This document shows positions 35,845 to 48,188 of a stretch of 64,000 bases of DNA, piece by piece. Both the position numbers and the translations under genes were made by a program. Positions within the stretch are counted from its first letter, which is position 1. Each line of letters opens with the position of its first letter. Below the pieces are notes generated by a model. It was given only the letters and a program-made list of their open reading frames with translations, had not been told where the DNA came from and made no database searches. The stretch lies in contig CM053142.1 of the NCBI GenBank assembly GCA_028571685.1, positions 132,610,796 to 132,674,795 on the forward strand. Reading direction: 5' to 3'. Source of the stretch: Heterohyrax brucei (taxonomy: Eukaryota; Chordata; Mammalia; Hyracoidea; Procaviidae).

Positions 35845-38370
35845 TTTCTCCCTTTAGCAATCATTTATTTTATTGTGATTAAGTGAAAGTATGCAATCCA
35901 AATCAATTTTGCATGCCTGCCTATCTGCAGCACCATCTGCTCTCCTCACCCAGTGACAGCACAGTCCTTCTTTTCACTCTGCTTTTCTGGTATCCTCTCA
36001 AAGAGCACTATCCCCTCCTCTCCACCTTCTTCTCTCCCATCTAGAAAGAAACCAGTAGGACAGCCTCCTATAAATGTATACAACTGTAAAGTACACACTC
36101 CACATGGTCACACTGTGTCCCAGAGTCCAGTCCATTATTGTCTGAAGAATTGACGTCAGTACTGGTTTTCTGTCAGGGCCAGCAGCAGGTCTAAGGGCCA
36201 TGTTCCCAGGGGATCCTCCAGGCTGTTGGACCATCAGTTCTGGTCCTTTAGTAAAGTTCTGGAACTGCACATCTCTTTTTCTCATGTTGATTCAGGCACT
36301 GTACTCTGTGTCCCCCATCATGGCTGCCTTTGATGGTGGCCAGGCACCATCTGGGCTCATGTTGATGAAGTCTCCGATTCATATGGGTCCTTCTATCTCC
36401 TGGGCTCTTTTTCTCTCATGTCTTTGTTGTTCTCAGTCATCATTTGTTCCGGATGAGTTGAGACTATTTGATGTACCTCAGATGGCAGCTTGCTAGCTTT
36501 TAAGACCCCAGACACCAGTCACCGATATGGGGGACAGAAGACTCTTAGCAAAAGAATAGTTATGCCGGTTGGCCTTGATGTCCCCTGAAAACGTGGTCCC
36601 CAGACCCCCATCCCTACTACTGTATCCTTTAAAATACTGAGTTGAGTTTAGAAAACTCAGTTTATGGTGTAGTCCAGTTACATGGATCTGTTCTCTAGTG
36701 CGTGCTATCACTGCTTACACCTAACCAAATTCCTATTGACTATCTAATCTATGACCTGCTCTGTCCCTCCCTCCACATCCTTCTAGCCATCAAAGAGTCT
36801 TTTCTTCTATACGTAAGTCTATTTTTCAGACTTTATAGCAGAGGTCTCATACAGTACTTGTCCTTTTGCCGCTGACTGATTTCACTCAGCATAATGTCTT
36901 CCAGTTGAAACCAGGTTACGAGATGCTTCCTAAACTCATCAGTTCTTTATCACTGCATAGTGTTCCATTGTGTATGTGTACCATAGTTTGTTTATCCGTT
37001 TGTCTGTGGATGGGCACCTAGGTTGATTCCATCTTTTTGCTATTGTGGACAGTGCTACAATAAACATTTGTGTGCAATTATCTGTTCGCTTCTGTAGATA
37101 TATTCGGAGCCTTGGGACTGCCGGATCATATGATATTTCTATTTCTAGCCTGTTAAGAAAGTGCCCAGTTGCTTCCCAAAGAGGTTGTACCATTTTACAG
37201 TCCCACCAGCAGTGTAGGAGAGTTCCAGTCTCTCCACAACATCTCCAGCATTTGTTGATTTATGGTTTTTGGATTATTGCCAACCTCGTTGGGGTGAGAT
37301 GGTATCTCATTGTAGTTTTGATTTGGATTTCTCTTTGGATTATTGCCAACCTCGTTGGGGTGAGATGGTATCTCATTGTAGTTTTGATTTGGATTTCTCT
37401 AATAGGTAATGATCCTGGCATTTCCTCATGTGTCTTTTGGCTGCCTGGGTATCTTCTTTGGTGAAGTGTCTGTCCATCTCCTTTGCCCCTTGCTTAACTG
37501 GATTATTTACCTTTTTCTTGTTGACATTTTGCAGAGCCTTGTAGATTATGGATATCAGATGACGATCCAGCATGTAGTTGCCAAATATTTTTTCGCGTTC
37601 TGTATGTGGTCTTTTAACTCTCTTGATAAGGTCTTTACATGAGAATAATTATTTGATTCTTAGCAGTTCCCATTTATCTATTTTCTCTTTTGTTGTTCAT
37701 GTATTGTTTGTCAGATTTTGTAGTCTGTCTAAGCTGTGTATTAGAACTTCCATTGCTGACTCTATTTTTTTCTTACATGATCGTTATCATTTTAGGTTTG
37801 ATATTTAGGTCTTTGATCCATTTTGAGTTGGTTTTTGTGTAAGGTGTGAGATACGGGTCTGGTTTCAGTTTTTTGCAGATAGATATCCAATTTTGCCAGC
37901 ACCATTTGTTAAAGAGACTGTTTTTACCCTAGTTTACAACCTTTAAGCTTTTATCAAATATCAACTGTTCATAAGAGGGTGGTGATATTTCTGGGGTCTC
38001 TGTTCTGTTCCATTGGTCTATGTGTCTCTCTTTGTACCAGTACCAGGCTGTTTTGACTAGTGTTGCAGTATAGTAGGTTCTAAGGTTGGGTAATGTGAGG
38101 CCTCCTACTATGTTCCTCTTCTTTAGTAATGCTTTACTTATACAGGGTTTCTTTCCTTTCCAAGCAAAGTTAGTGATTTGTTTCTCCATCTCATTAAAAA
38201 ATGATGCTGGAATTTGTAATGGGATTACATTATATAAGTAGATGTTTTCAAAGTCTTCCCATCCATGAGCAAGGTAGATTTTTCCACTTATATACATCTC
38301 GTTTGCAGTAAGGTCTTGTAGGCAGTAATTTTTATAATACTCAATTACAGGCCACATTATTCCCATGATT
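35845..38370 (-). mobile_element. L1 LINE, 5'-truncated
   Basis: This 2.5 kb copy is on the - strand, with the 3' untranslated part at the left. At 37929-38366 there is a 145-codon open stretch with KQITNFAWKGKKPCISKALL, GGLTLPNLRTYYTATLVKTA and WYWYKERHIDQWNR, the ORF2 region just after the reverse transcriptase. A second segment at 36939-37193 has MVQPLWEATGHFLNRLEIEI. Frame breaks separate them. A 66 bp tandem duplication lies at 37269-37400. Confidence 0.92.
37269..37400 (+). repeat. 66 bp perfect tandem duplication
   Basis: The units 37269-37334 and 37335-37400 look identical: each starts ttggattattgccaacctcg and ends tttggatttctct. The unit is a multiple of three. Confidence 0.95.
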
Positions 38371-38934
38371 TTATTTTAAAACTGCAGTCCGTGCAAAATC
38401 GAATGTGACACTTGCCACAGGAGAGATTTTCAAATTAAAGCCAATTTCAACTTCTCAAGGCCATTTTTGCAATCGAGCTTAGCTACTCCTACTCAGTGCT
38501 GTCAGAGGACAAGCTTCGATTTCTAAAGAGAAGAGAGACCAACTTTACTGCCTGGCTGCTCCCTTATGTCACAGTCTTGTTTATCCATGGGACCTGTAAG
38601 GGACCGAGGAGCATGCATGCTGTGTCCAGTAGAGCCTGAAGATTCTCTAGGGATGCAGGGACACTGAATGAGCTTTCATCCATTTCCTAAGCCAATTGCC
38701 TCACATGTAGAAAGAATCTAAACTGTGGCAGAAACCACAATTTCTGGGATTTTCTCAAGTTTTTCCCATCATGGCCAAAGGAATGATTAGTCCCTTTGTG
38801 AAGCTGTCATCTTTCCAGTTGGCACATTGCATGTACATTTTTCCTGTTTTTCCAATGTCCCACTTGCATCCTTTGAAATGTGTTCTATGCATGTTGATAT
38901 TCTTCCTCAACTCCACTGACTTATTCCAGCTCTA

Positions 38935-39070
38935 ATTGATGTTATTTGCCCAGTGACTATTTACAGATGTAAACTCTGTAAGGGCAAAGATTCTGTCTGC
39001 CTTGCATATTATTGTACTTCTAGCATTTAACGTAGTTCTTGACATGTTACTTAATAAATACTTTTCAAAT
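38935..39070 (+). repeat. LINE2/MIR-type 3' end
   Basis: It contains aactctgtaagggcaaagat, ttctgtctgccttgcata and ttacttaataaatacttttc. Confidence 0.55.
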
Positions 39071-39436
39071 GTACGACAATATTGATAGACAGGGTACACA
39101 GAGCCAGTGTCAGTGTTTGGTGGAGTCCTTTCCATTACCTTATAAGGCCAATTTAGGAGAACATTTTAACAATGTATACAGATCTTAAGAAGAAAGCTAG
39201 AATCTGACAGAAGAGCTTTTTCTGCCAGGAACTGCCATACCTGCCATTAGAGGAAGCTATCTGAGGAAGCTGTGCATGTAGGTGGCGAATCTGTGAGGGT
39301 TTTTGAACCACAAAAATGGGACCTTGACCCAAAAGGGCATAGCTTGTTTATTCATTACATTAGTTCTTTGAAAATAAGAACCATTTCATTCCCTAGCACA
39401 AACATCAGCAGAGCTTAAAGATTAAGAAGGACAGAA

Positions 39437-39615
39437 GAAAGGACTGGCAGTCTATGCCTGAAAAATCAACCAGTGCAAGCCATATGGATCTCAACAGTCT
39501 ACTGTGCAACCATTTATGGGAATGGTGCAGGACTGGACAGTGCCTTGTTCTGTTTTGCGTCTGATCACCATGAGTTGAGAGCAACTCTATGGCTGTTAAC
39601 AATAACAACAACCTG
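39437..39615 (+). repeat. RTE-tailed SINE variant
   Basis: A + strand copy with aaaggactggcagtctatgc, an RTE-like middle (caccatgagttgagagcaac) and a tail of ttaacaataacaacaac. It differs from the common AfroSINE in the middle and ends like RTE. Confidence 0.65.
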
Positions 39616-39944
39616 CTAAGTCCACATTGGCCTTTATTTGCTAAGAGCATCAAATAGTGTACATTTGGCTTTAAGTAACAAAACACCTAACTAAAAGCTG
39701 CTTAAGTAATGACAAAAATCAATCAACTCACTTAAAAACTGCAGGTAGCTCTGGATCAGTTAATTCAGCCACTTGAGGTTTTGAGGGCTCCGTGTAGCTC
39801 TTTGTAATTCTCTTGGCTTTGCTTTCATAAGTCACAAGATAATTGCCACCACTCCAAACAGGATGTCTTCACATTTAAACATTTAAAGACTAGAAGGAGC
39901 AAGTTTTTCTCTTGTGTCCTCTTTTGTTTCCATTAAAAAAAAAT

Positions 39945-41072
39945 TTAATGTAGTGACAATGGAATACTATGCAATGATAAAGAATACCAGTGATCTTAGG
40001 AAACACCTGATAACACATGATAACATGAAATCTGTAAGACATTATGCTGAGTGAAGTTGGTTGCAAAAGGACAAATATTATATGAGAGCACTATTATAAG
40101 GACACAAGAAAAGGTTCAAGCACAGAAGAAACTAACCTTTAGTAGTTACAAGGGGAGGGAGGGAGACAAGTAATCGTAGACAGTAGATAGGAAATAGGAA
40201 TCAGGATAATGAAGGAAATGACAGCACACAGCAGAAGGCAGATTAACACCGTTGGACTACACCAAAAGCTAAAAGGTTTCTGAAATACAACACAACATTT
40301 CAGAGGTTACAGTAGCAGGGGACCGTGGTTTCAGGGGCCAGCTAGGTCAACTGACATAACTAAGGTTTTGTCAAGAAAATGTTCTGCATCCTATTTTGGT
40401 TAGTGGTGTCTGGAATCTTAAAAGCTAGAAAGCTGCTATCTAAGGAGCATCAGTTGGTCCCGGACCACCTAAAGCAGAAGAGAACGAAGGACATCAAAGA
40501 CATGAGGACAGTATGGAGACAGGAGACAGGAGGGGGCCATATGATTAGGAAACTGCATCAGCATGGGACCAGAAGAAGATGCCCAGCCCCCACCAGTGAC
40601 TGCCCTGACAGGGAACACAATGAGTCTCTGATGTAGTAGGAGAAAAATAGGGGTACGGCTCTAGAATTCTGTTAAAAGACCAGACTTGGTCCAACATCCT
40701 GGAGGGTCCCCTGAGGACATGGCCCTTGGACTCACTGCTAGCCCAGAGCTGAAATCAGTACTGAAGCCAACTCTCCAGAGAAAAATTGGACTGGACTATG
40801 AGACATAGAGTGATGCTGGTGAAGTGTCTGTCCCTTGGCTTAAATGTATATATATTTGGATGTCAGAGCAGCTCCTGTCTAGAAGCAAGATGGGAGGGAG
40901 GAGATGACAAGAGTTGGTTAAATGAATCTGGGATGTATGGGGTGGAAAGGATGAGTATGCTGACAGGGGTAAGGAAAGCAGCTGGAGTTGCACAGAGGTG
41001 TCTGGGATGGTTTATACGGCAAATTGACTTGGACTGTAAACTTTCACTGAAAGCACAATAAAAATACATGTT
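39945..41072 (+). mobile_element. L1 LINE 3' end
   Basis: The only large L1 on the + strand. It begins caatggaatactatgcaatg and passes attatgctgagtgaagttgg and gaaagcacaataaaaataca (polyadenylation signal at 41058-41063). Only ORF2 end and 3' untranslated sequence are present. Confidence 0.88.
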
Positions 41073-41079
41073 TTTTAAT

Positions 41080-41440
41080 TCTATTGGTGAAATATATGTA
41101 ACAACATTTCACACATGTTTACATGTATAATACAGTGACTTTAATTACATTCACCATGTATAAAACTATCATCACTGTATTTTCACTGCCTTTAACAAAA
41201 ACCCTGTGCCCTTTAACCAGTCCTGCATTTTTCTCTCTCCCACTCACCCCAGTAATCAGTAATGAACTTTGGTCTCTATCCATCTCTCTACTCTAAATAT
41301 TTCATATAAATAAGGTCATACAACATTTGTCCTTTTGTGTCTGACTTAACTCACTTAGCGTAATGTTCAAGGTTCATTCATGTTATAGCATACATCAGAA
41401 CTTCAGTTTTATTATGTCTAAGTAATATTCCAGTGTGTGT
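41080..41440 (-). mobile_element. Older L1, left part (host of nested insertions)
   Basis: It reads gtgaaatatatgtaacaaca, cctgtgccctttaaccagtc, taatattccagtgtgtg. In L1 order it continues at 43440 after the inserted elements. Confidence 0.7.
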
Positions 41441-41477
41441 GTGTGTGTGTCTGTGTCTGTGTCTGTGTCTGTGTGTA
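41433..41477 (+). repeat. (TG)n/(TGTGTC)n microsatellite
   Basis: gtgtgtgtgtgtgtgtctgt, then four tgtgtc-type units. Confidence 0.92.
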
Positions 41478-41483
41478 TGCACG

Positions 41484-41602
41484 TGCTAACTAAAAGGTCA
41501 GCGGTTCAAATCCACGAGGCACTGCTTGGAAACTCTATGGGGCAGTTCTGCTCTGTCCTGTAGGGTCATTATGATTTGAAATAGACTCAACAGCAATGGG
41601 TT
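41484..41602 (+). repeat. AfroSINE, head-truncated
   Basis: It reads gtgctaactaaaaggtcagc to actcaacagcaatgggtta. Confidence 0.88.
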
Positions 41603-41611
41603 ATATATGTA

Positions 41612-43437
41612 TATAAAATTGTGCTTTAAGGAAAAGTTTACAATTCAAGTTAGGCTGTCATACAAAAACTCACATTGTTATGTGATCCTAGCTGTTCTCC
41701 CTACTATGTGACAGCACACTCCTTTCCATCCTGTATTTACTGTGTCCATTCAACTAGTTCCTGTCCACTTCTGCCTTTTTGTCTTCCCTCTGGACAGGAG
41801 CTGCCCATTTAGTTTCATGTATCTGCTTGAGCCAAGTAGCATCCTCTTCACCAGTATCATTTTATGTCTTATAGTCCAGCCTAATCTTTGTCAGAAGAGT
41901 TGACTTCTGGGAGGGTTTTAGTTTGGTGCTAACAGAGAGTCTAGGGGCCACGTCTTCTGGGGACCTTCCAGTCAGACCACCAAATCTAGTCTTTTTAATA
42001 GAGTTTAAGTTCTATGGCCCATTTTTCTTCTGCTCCTTCAGGGACACCCTGTTGTATTCCCTGTCAGGGCAGTCACTGGTGGTAGCTGAGCATCACGTAG
42101 TTCACGCTGATGTCGTCTCTGGTTTACACGACCCTGTCTGTTTCTTGGGTTCATATTTTCCTTGTTATCTTTGGTGGTCTTCATTCTCCTTTGCTCTAGA
42201 TTGATTGGAAACAACTGATGCTTTTTAGATAACCACTTGTTAGCTTTTAAGCCCATAGACACCACTCACCAAAGTAGGATGAAGAACACTTTCTTAATAA
42301 ACTTTGTTATGCCAGTTGACCTAGATGTCCCCTGAAGCCACCATTCCCAGACCTCTAACACTACTACTCTGTCCCTTGAAGTTTGGTTGTCTTTAGGAAA
42401 CTTCTTAGCTTATGGTTTAGTCCAGTGGTGCTGTCTTCTCATGAATTGTGAGTTGTCCTTCCCTTCATCTAAAACAACACTTTCTACTATCTGGTTAGTG
42501 AATGCCCTTCTTCCCTCCCCACCCCCATAGCCTTCAAAAAATGTTTTCTTCTGTGCTTAAACTTTATCTTGAGTTCTTGTAATAGTGGTTTCATACAAAG
42601 TTTGTCTTTTGCAACAGACTGATTTCACTCAGCATGATGCCTTCCACATTCCTCTAGGTTATTAAGTGTTTTCACAGATTCATCATTGTTCTCTGTCATT
42701 GTGTGATATTCCATTGTGTGACTATTCCATCATTTTTTTTATTCAGCCATTGATGAGCACCTAGGTTTGGCTCTGTCTTTTTGCTGTTGTGAGCGGTACT
42801 GCAATGAACATGGCTGTGCATATGTCTATTTGTGTGGCAGCTGTTATTTCTCCAGGATATACTCCAAGGTATGGGATTGCTGGATTATATGGTATTGCTA
42901 TATTTAGCTTTTTAAGGAAATACCAAGTCAGTTTCCAAAGTGGTTGTACCATGTTACATTCCCACTGGCAGTATGTAAGTGTTCCAGTCTTTCCATAACC
43001 TCTCTAACATTTATTATTTAGCATTTTTTGGATTAATGTTAGGCTTTTTGGGGTGAGATAGTGTTTCATTATGATTTTGATTTGTGTTTCCCTAATGGCT
43101 AATGATCATGAGCATTTTCTCCTGTATCTCTTAGCCACCTGAATGTCTTCTTTGGTGAAGTGCCTGTTTGTATCCTTTGCCCATTTCTTAATTGGTTTAT
43201 TTATCTTTTTGTTGTCAAGGTTTTGCCGTGTTTTATAGATTTTAGAGACTAGAACTGTTTGGATTTCTCATATGCAAATTTCTTTTTTCCCCAGTCTGTA
43301 GAGGTATCTTTTTATTCTTTTAGTGAACTCTTTGGAAGAACATAAGTGTTTGATTTCTAGGAGTTCCCAGTTGTCTGTTTTTATTTCTGGTGTCTGTGCA
43401 TTGTTAGTAATGATTTGTATCCTGTTTATGCCCCAAT
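41612..43437 (-). mobile_element. L1 LINE, 5'-truncated, nested in older L1
   Basis: A 1.8 kb - strand copy. It holds 3' untranslated sequence, then ORF2 end (42761-42952: MVQPLWKLTWYFLKKLNIAI; 43268-43440: NWELLEIKHLCSSKEFTKRI). It sits between taatata/tgtatata-type flanks. Confidence 0.88.
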
Positions 43438-43439
43438 GT

Positions 43440-43600
43440 ATATATATATATATGAAACATCCATCCATCTGTTGATAGACACTTAGGTTGTTTCCTTTTG
43501 GCTGTTGTGAACAGTTCTGCAGTGAACTCTGGTATACAAATATTTGTGGAATCCCTGTTTTCAGTTCTTTTATAAGCAAGGAAATGTTCTCAGTAGCCTC
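43440..43600 (-). mobile_element. Older L1, right part
   Basis: ccatccatctgttgatagac, ggttgtttccttttggctgt, agttctgcagtgaac continues the older L1 from 41440. Confidence 0.75.
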
Positions 43601-43689
43601 TCAGAAGATTTGCCCATTCATTCCTCTGGCTATGATGGTTTCTAAATGTTTCAACTACCAATAAATAAAAAGAAGCAATAAACATATTG

Positions 43690-43770
43690 TGCTTGACTAC
43701 TAACCAAAAGGTTAGAGATTTGAAACCACCCAGCAGCACTGTGGAAGACAGTCTTGGTGATTTGCATCTA
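43690..43770 (+). repeat. AfroSINE head, variant
   Basis: gcttgactactaaccaaaag, then aaaccacccagcagcactg; the copy stops at 43770. Confidence 0.75.
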
Positions 43771-43779
43771 TAAACATTA

Positions 43780-43828
43780 AACCCCCCAAACCTGTTGCCA
43801 TCAAGTCTAGTCTGATTCATAGTGAGTG
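43780..43828 (-). repeat. AfroSINE 3' fragment
   Basis: ccccccaaacctgttgccat, caagtctagtctgattcata: the tail only, on the - strand, adjacent to the RTE tail. Confidence 0.7.
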
Positions 43829-45660
43829 ACTGTTGTTTTTGTTAGGTGCCATTGAATGAGTTCCTACTCATAGCAGCCCTGTAGACAGCAGGCCTGGTCC
43901 TGTGTCATCCTCATGATCCTTGTTATGCTTGAGTCCATTTTTGCAGCCAGTGTGTCAGTCTATCCTGTTGAGGACCTTCCTCTCTTTTGCTGACCCTGAA
44001 CTTTAACAAGCATGATGTCCTTTTCCAAGGTCTGATCTTTCTTAATGACATGTCCAAATTACATAAGATAAAGTCTCTCTATCCTTGCTTCTAAGGAGCA
44101 TTCTGACTGTCTTTTTTCCAAGACAGATTTGTTGGTTCTTCTGGCAGTCCATGGTACATTCACTATTCTTTGTCAGCACCATAATGTGAAGGCATTAGTT
44201 CTTTTTTGAGCTTTGATATTCATTGTTGTTCAGTTTCTCATGTGTATGAGGTGATTTAAAATATCATGGCTTGGGTCAGGTGCAGCTTAGTCCATCTTTG
44301 GTTTTCAATACTTTAAAGAGGTCTTTTGCCACACATTTGCCCGATGTAATACACTGATTTCTTAACTGCTGCTTCCATGGGTAGTGACTGTAGACTCAAG
44401 TAAAATGAAATCCTTGAAAATTTTAATATTTCCTTAATTTACCGTGATGTTGCTTATTTTTCCAGTTGTGAGGAATTTTGTTTTCTTTCTGTTGAGGTGT
44501 AATCCGTACTGAAGGCTGTGGTCTTTGATTTTTGTCAGTAAGTTCTTCAAATCCTCTTCACTTTCAGCAAGCAAAGTTGTGTTATCTGTGTTTTGCAGGT
44601 TGTTAATGACCATTTCTTCTATTCTGACCTTGTTCTTCTTCACATGGTCTATCTCCTTAGACTGTTTTTTCAGTAAACAAGTTGAATAAGTACAGTGAAG
44701 GGATACAATCCTGACATACATCTTTCCTAATTTTAAAACCTTATAATATCCCCAAGTATTCTGCTTGAGAGACTGCCTCTTGGTCTGCGTACAAATTCCT
44801 CGCAAGCACAATTAAGTGTTCTGGAATTCCTGTTCTTCTCAATGTTGTCCATAATTTGTTATGATCCACATAGTGGAATGCCTGAATGCAGTCAGTAAAA
44901 CAGCAGACATCTTTCTTGCATTCTGTGCTTTCAGCAAAAATCGATTTGACATTAGTAGTAGCATCCCTAGTTCCACATCCTCTTCTGAATCTGGCTTGAA
45001 ACTTGGGTAGTTTCCTGTCGATGTACTGCTGCTGCAACCACTTTTGAATGGTCTTCAGCAAAATTGACTTGGGTGTGATATTAGTGATATTGTTGGATAA
45101 TTTCCTCCTTCTTTTGGGCCCACTTTCTTGGGAATGGGCACAGATATGCGTCTCTTCCAGTTGGTTGACCAGGGAGCTGTCTTCCGAATTTCTTGACATA
45201 GATGAGCACCTCCAGTGCTGCATCCATTCATATGAACATCTCAGTTGGTATTCCATCAATTCCTGGAGCCTTGTTTTTGCCATTGCTTTCAGTGCAGCTT
45301 GCATTTCTTCCTTCAGTACGATTGGTTCTTGACTGTATGCTGCCTGCTGAAACAGTTGAACATCAACCAATTCTCTTTGGTACAGTGATTCAATGTATTC
45401 TATTTTCATTTGATATTTCCTGTGTAGTTCAATGTTTTGCCCATAGAATCTTTCAGTATTGCAACTAGAGGCTCGATTTTTTTCTACAGTTCTTTGAGCT
45501 TGAGAAATGCCAAACATGTTCTTCCCTTTTAGTTTTCTAACTCCAGGTCTTTACACACATCATTATAATACTTTGTTTGTCTTAAGGAGCCACCCTTTGA
45601 AATCTTCTGTTTGGTGTATGAAAGTGGCTTGGCAGTGGTGTCTGATCTCTTCTAACTTCA
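43829..45660 (-). pseudogene. RTE (BovB-like) LINE, 3' half with reverse transcriptase
   Basis: The 3' half of a long RTE copy on the - strand, ending at the tail tgttgtttttgttaggtgcc (on +). Two open stretches remain: 44741-45517 (258 codons) with PKSILLKTIQKWLQQQYIDR, KLPKFQARFRRGCGTRDATT, FTDCIQAFHYVDHNKLW (the F.D...AFD.VDH core of the reverse transcriptase) and RRTGIPEHLIVLARNLYADQ; and 44434-44811 with a degenerate catalytic box NNLQNTDNTTLLAESEEDLK (the usual YADD is replaced by NTDN). Frameshifts and this lost motif make it inactive. Confidence 0.93.
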
Positions 45661-45667
45661 TAAGCGG

Positions 45668-46490
45668 CAAGGAGAATCAAGATCAACAACTTAAGACTGA
45701 ATCCTATGAAGCAGACATCAGACATGCCTCCTCTCTTTTCTGTCTTTATCAATTCTAACACAACCAACCCGCTTGAGACACTCTGTACATCTCTGCTGGA
45801 TTTGATGCTTTTTGCAGTGGCCACACAGAGCACACAGATAATTCTCGTGATTATGAGATTTATTAGGAAATTAACAGGTTACAATTCATGTTTAAAAACA
45901 CTTATGATACCGTTCTTTCACCGTGGCAGTCTCTTCCTAGCTGTGCTACACGCATACCTCTCTTTGGATCCCTCAGCCTCTGCCCCACTCAGGAGCAAGT
46001 GTTACAGAGCTCTTTTAGCTGTGCTGATAGGTGCCCAGAGGCATACCACTCTACCAGTAAGCCTTGGCCCTACGGTGCTCACCTCTAGATCTGTAGGTTG
46101 GCAAACATAGCTCCACCAACTGCGTGGAGGTACCCTATTCCTCTAGCAAGCCTCCTGTCTAGGAAACCTGTTGCACAGTCTCCTGCTAGTTTCTTCTGAG
46201 AGTCTCTCCTGCTGCTGTTTCTCTGCTACCATATCTTGCCATCTGTAGTGTTACAGCTCTCTCTTTCTCTCTGTCTCCTGGGTCCAAGAGCTTCTCAGTT
46301 CAGGGAACCCTGGCCCAAAGGATGCACTCTTCAGTCTTGGATGTTCTACCTTAGGGTAGTAGGTTCTCCTCCTTCCCACCTATGGGATGGTGAAACTGAC
46401 CAGTCTCCTTGTAGGCCACAGTTGTTCTATTTTTATAGTACCCCTCAATCACTTGAGTAGGAGTTACAGGACCATGGCAATAAAGGCCAT
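45668..46490 (-). mobile_element. LTR-like repeat R3, copy 2, inserted in RTE
   Basis: It resembles 28700-29540: cagtggccacacagagcaca, gatttattaggaaattaaca (AATAAA on - at 45859-45864), tgctgctgtttctctgctac and gtagtgttacagctctct. RTE sequence stops on one side and resumes on the other, so it inserted after the RTE. Exact ends are uncertain. Confidence 0.65.
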
Positions 46491-47955
46491 AGAAAAATGA
46501 CCTACTGTACCACAAACTGTGTATGTAATTGATTTTTCTGTTTGCTATAGCTGCTGTGCATTCAAAAGCAAGCTTCAGAGTGTTTTGTGACATACATTTC
46601 AGTCTTTATTTCCTGTCTTTTAATGAATTCTTGCTTTCTTCGTTATGATGTCTTTGATGTCATCCCACAACTTGTCTGGTCTTTGGTCATTTGTGTTCAG
46701 TGAGTCAAATCTATTCTTGATATGGTCTCTAATTCAGGTGAGATATAGTAAATGTTGTATTTTGGCTTTTTTGAACTTGCTCCTTTTTTTTTTTTCAGCT
46801 TCAGTTTCAGCATGCATAGGAACAATTGATGGTCTTTTCCATAGCTGGCCCCTGGCCTTGTTCTGACTAATGATATTGAGCTTTTCCATTGTGTCTTTTC
46901 ACAGATGTAGTCAATTTGATTCCTGTGTATTCCATCTGGTAAGATCTATGTGTGTGGTTTGTGTTTATATTGTTGAAAAAAGGTATTGGGAAGAAGAAAT
47001 TGTTGGTTTTGTAAAATTCTATTATGTAATCTCTGACATTGTTTCTGTCACCAAGGCCATGTTTTCTGACTTCAGACCCTTCTTTTTGCCTATATCAATC
47101 ACCAGTAATTATCAGTACATCCTTATGTGTGTTTGGTCAATTTCAGACTGCATAAGTTGGTAAAAATCTTCAGTTTCTTCATCTTTGGCCTTAATTATGG
47201 GTGCATAAATTTGAATAAGTCATGTTAACTGATCTTCCTTGAAGATTATCCCTCAAAGTGTTGTACTTTAGATCTTGAAATGTTCATTTTGACAATGAAT
47301 GTGATATCATTCCTCTTCAATTTGTCATTCGCAACATAATAGATTGTATGTGATTATCAGATTAAAAATGACCAATGCCAGTCCATTTCAGCTCACTAAT
47401 GCCTAGGATATTGATCTCTATGCATTCCACTTTATTTTTGATGATTTCCAATTTTCCTATATTCACACTTTGTACATTGCACATTCTGATTGTTAATAGA
47501 TGTTGTCAGCTGTTTCTCCTTGTCTTGAGTCATGCCACTTCAGCATATGAAAGATCTCAGATCTTCACTCCATCCACATCATTAACATAAACTCTATTTT
47601 GAAGAGGTAGTACTTCCCTAGTTGGAGTCTGACTGCCTTGCTACCTGAAGGGCTCTTTGTCTAGTGCTATGTCAGATAGCCATCTGTTGCTATGTATAAT
47701 GTTTCCACTGGTCAATTGTTGGAGAAAATTGACCATTTCAATCACCATATAAATTGATCAACTGAACAAACATGCAATCCAGATGCATTGATAATTACTG
47801 ATGATTGATATGGAGATCCTTCTTCCTTGGTTGTTGTCATCTAGAAGCTCCACTGACACCTGTCCACCATGGGTGTCCTGGTTAGTATTGGAAACTGGTG
47901 GCATAGCTTCCAGTGTATCACAGCAACATGCAAGCCACCATAAAGCTGACAGACA
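46491..47955 (-). pseudogene. RTE LINE, 5' half with endonuclease
   Basis: The continuation of the element at 43829-45660. On the - strand it covers the end of the endonuclease-RT linker (gaccagacaagttgtgg at 46665), the endonuclease part (matching TGIGHF and VRSMNLG-like sequence of the 53.9 kb copy) and 5' sequence to gcttgcatgttgctgtgata at about 47925. Together the halves make about 3.3 kb, close to full length. It is heavily mutated. Confidence 0.82.
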
Positions 47956-47956
47956 A

Positions 47957-48188
47957 GTGGTTTTCCAAGGCTGTAATCTTTACAGAACCACACTGGCACG
48001 TCTTACTCTGCAGAGCAGCTGGTGGGTTTGAACTGCTGACCTTTCAGTAATAGGTGAGCACAAAACCACTGCACCACTATGGCTTCTTCTGTAAAGATTA
48101 CAGGCCAAAAAAAACCCAATTCTGTAACATATGGGGTAGCCATGAGTCAGAACTGACTCCACAGCAATGGCTTTGTTTTTTTGGTTTA
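47957..48188 (+). repeat. AfroSINE with inverted 5' half
   Basis: 47957-48086 reads the head half on the - strand (its 5' end gaagccatagtggtgcagtg lies at 48086). 48087-48188 reads the tail half on + (ttctgtaaagattacaggcc to agcaatggctttgttttttt). The two halves overlap in the block ctgtaaagattacag, present in both orientations. See the finding on inverted insertions. Confidence 0.85.

Noticed and set aside
36200..36496. 98-codon open stretch on +
   Set aside because: It lies antisense within the 3' untranslated part of an L1.
37045..37464. 139-codon open stretch on +
   Set aside because: It is antisense to an L1, and its repeated peptide comes from the 66 bp tandem duplication.
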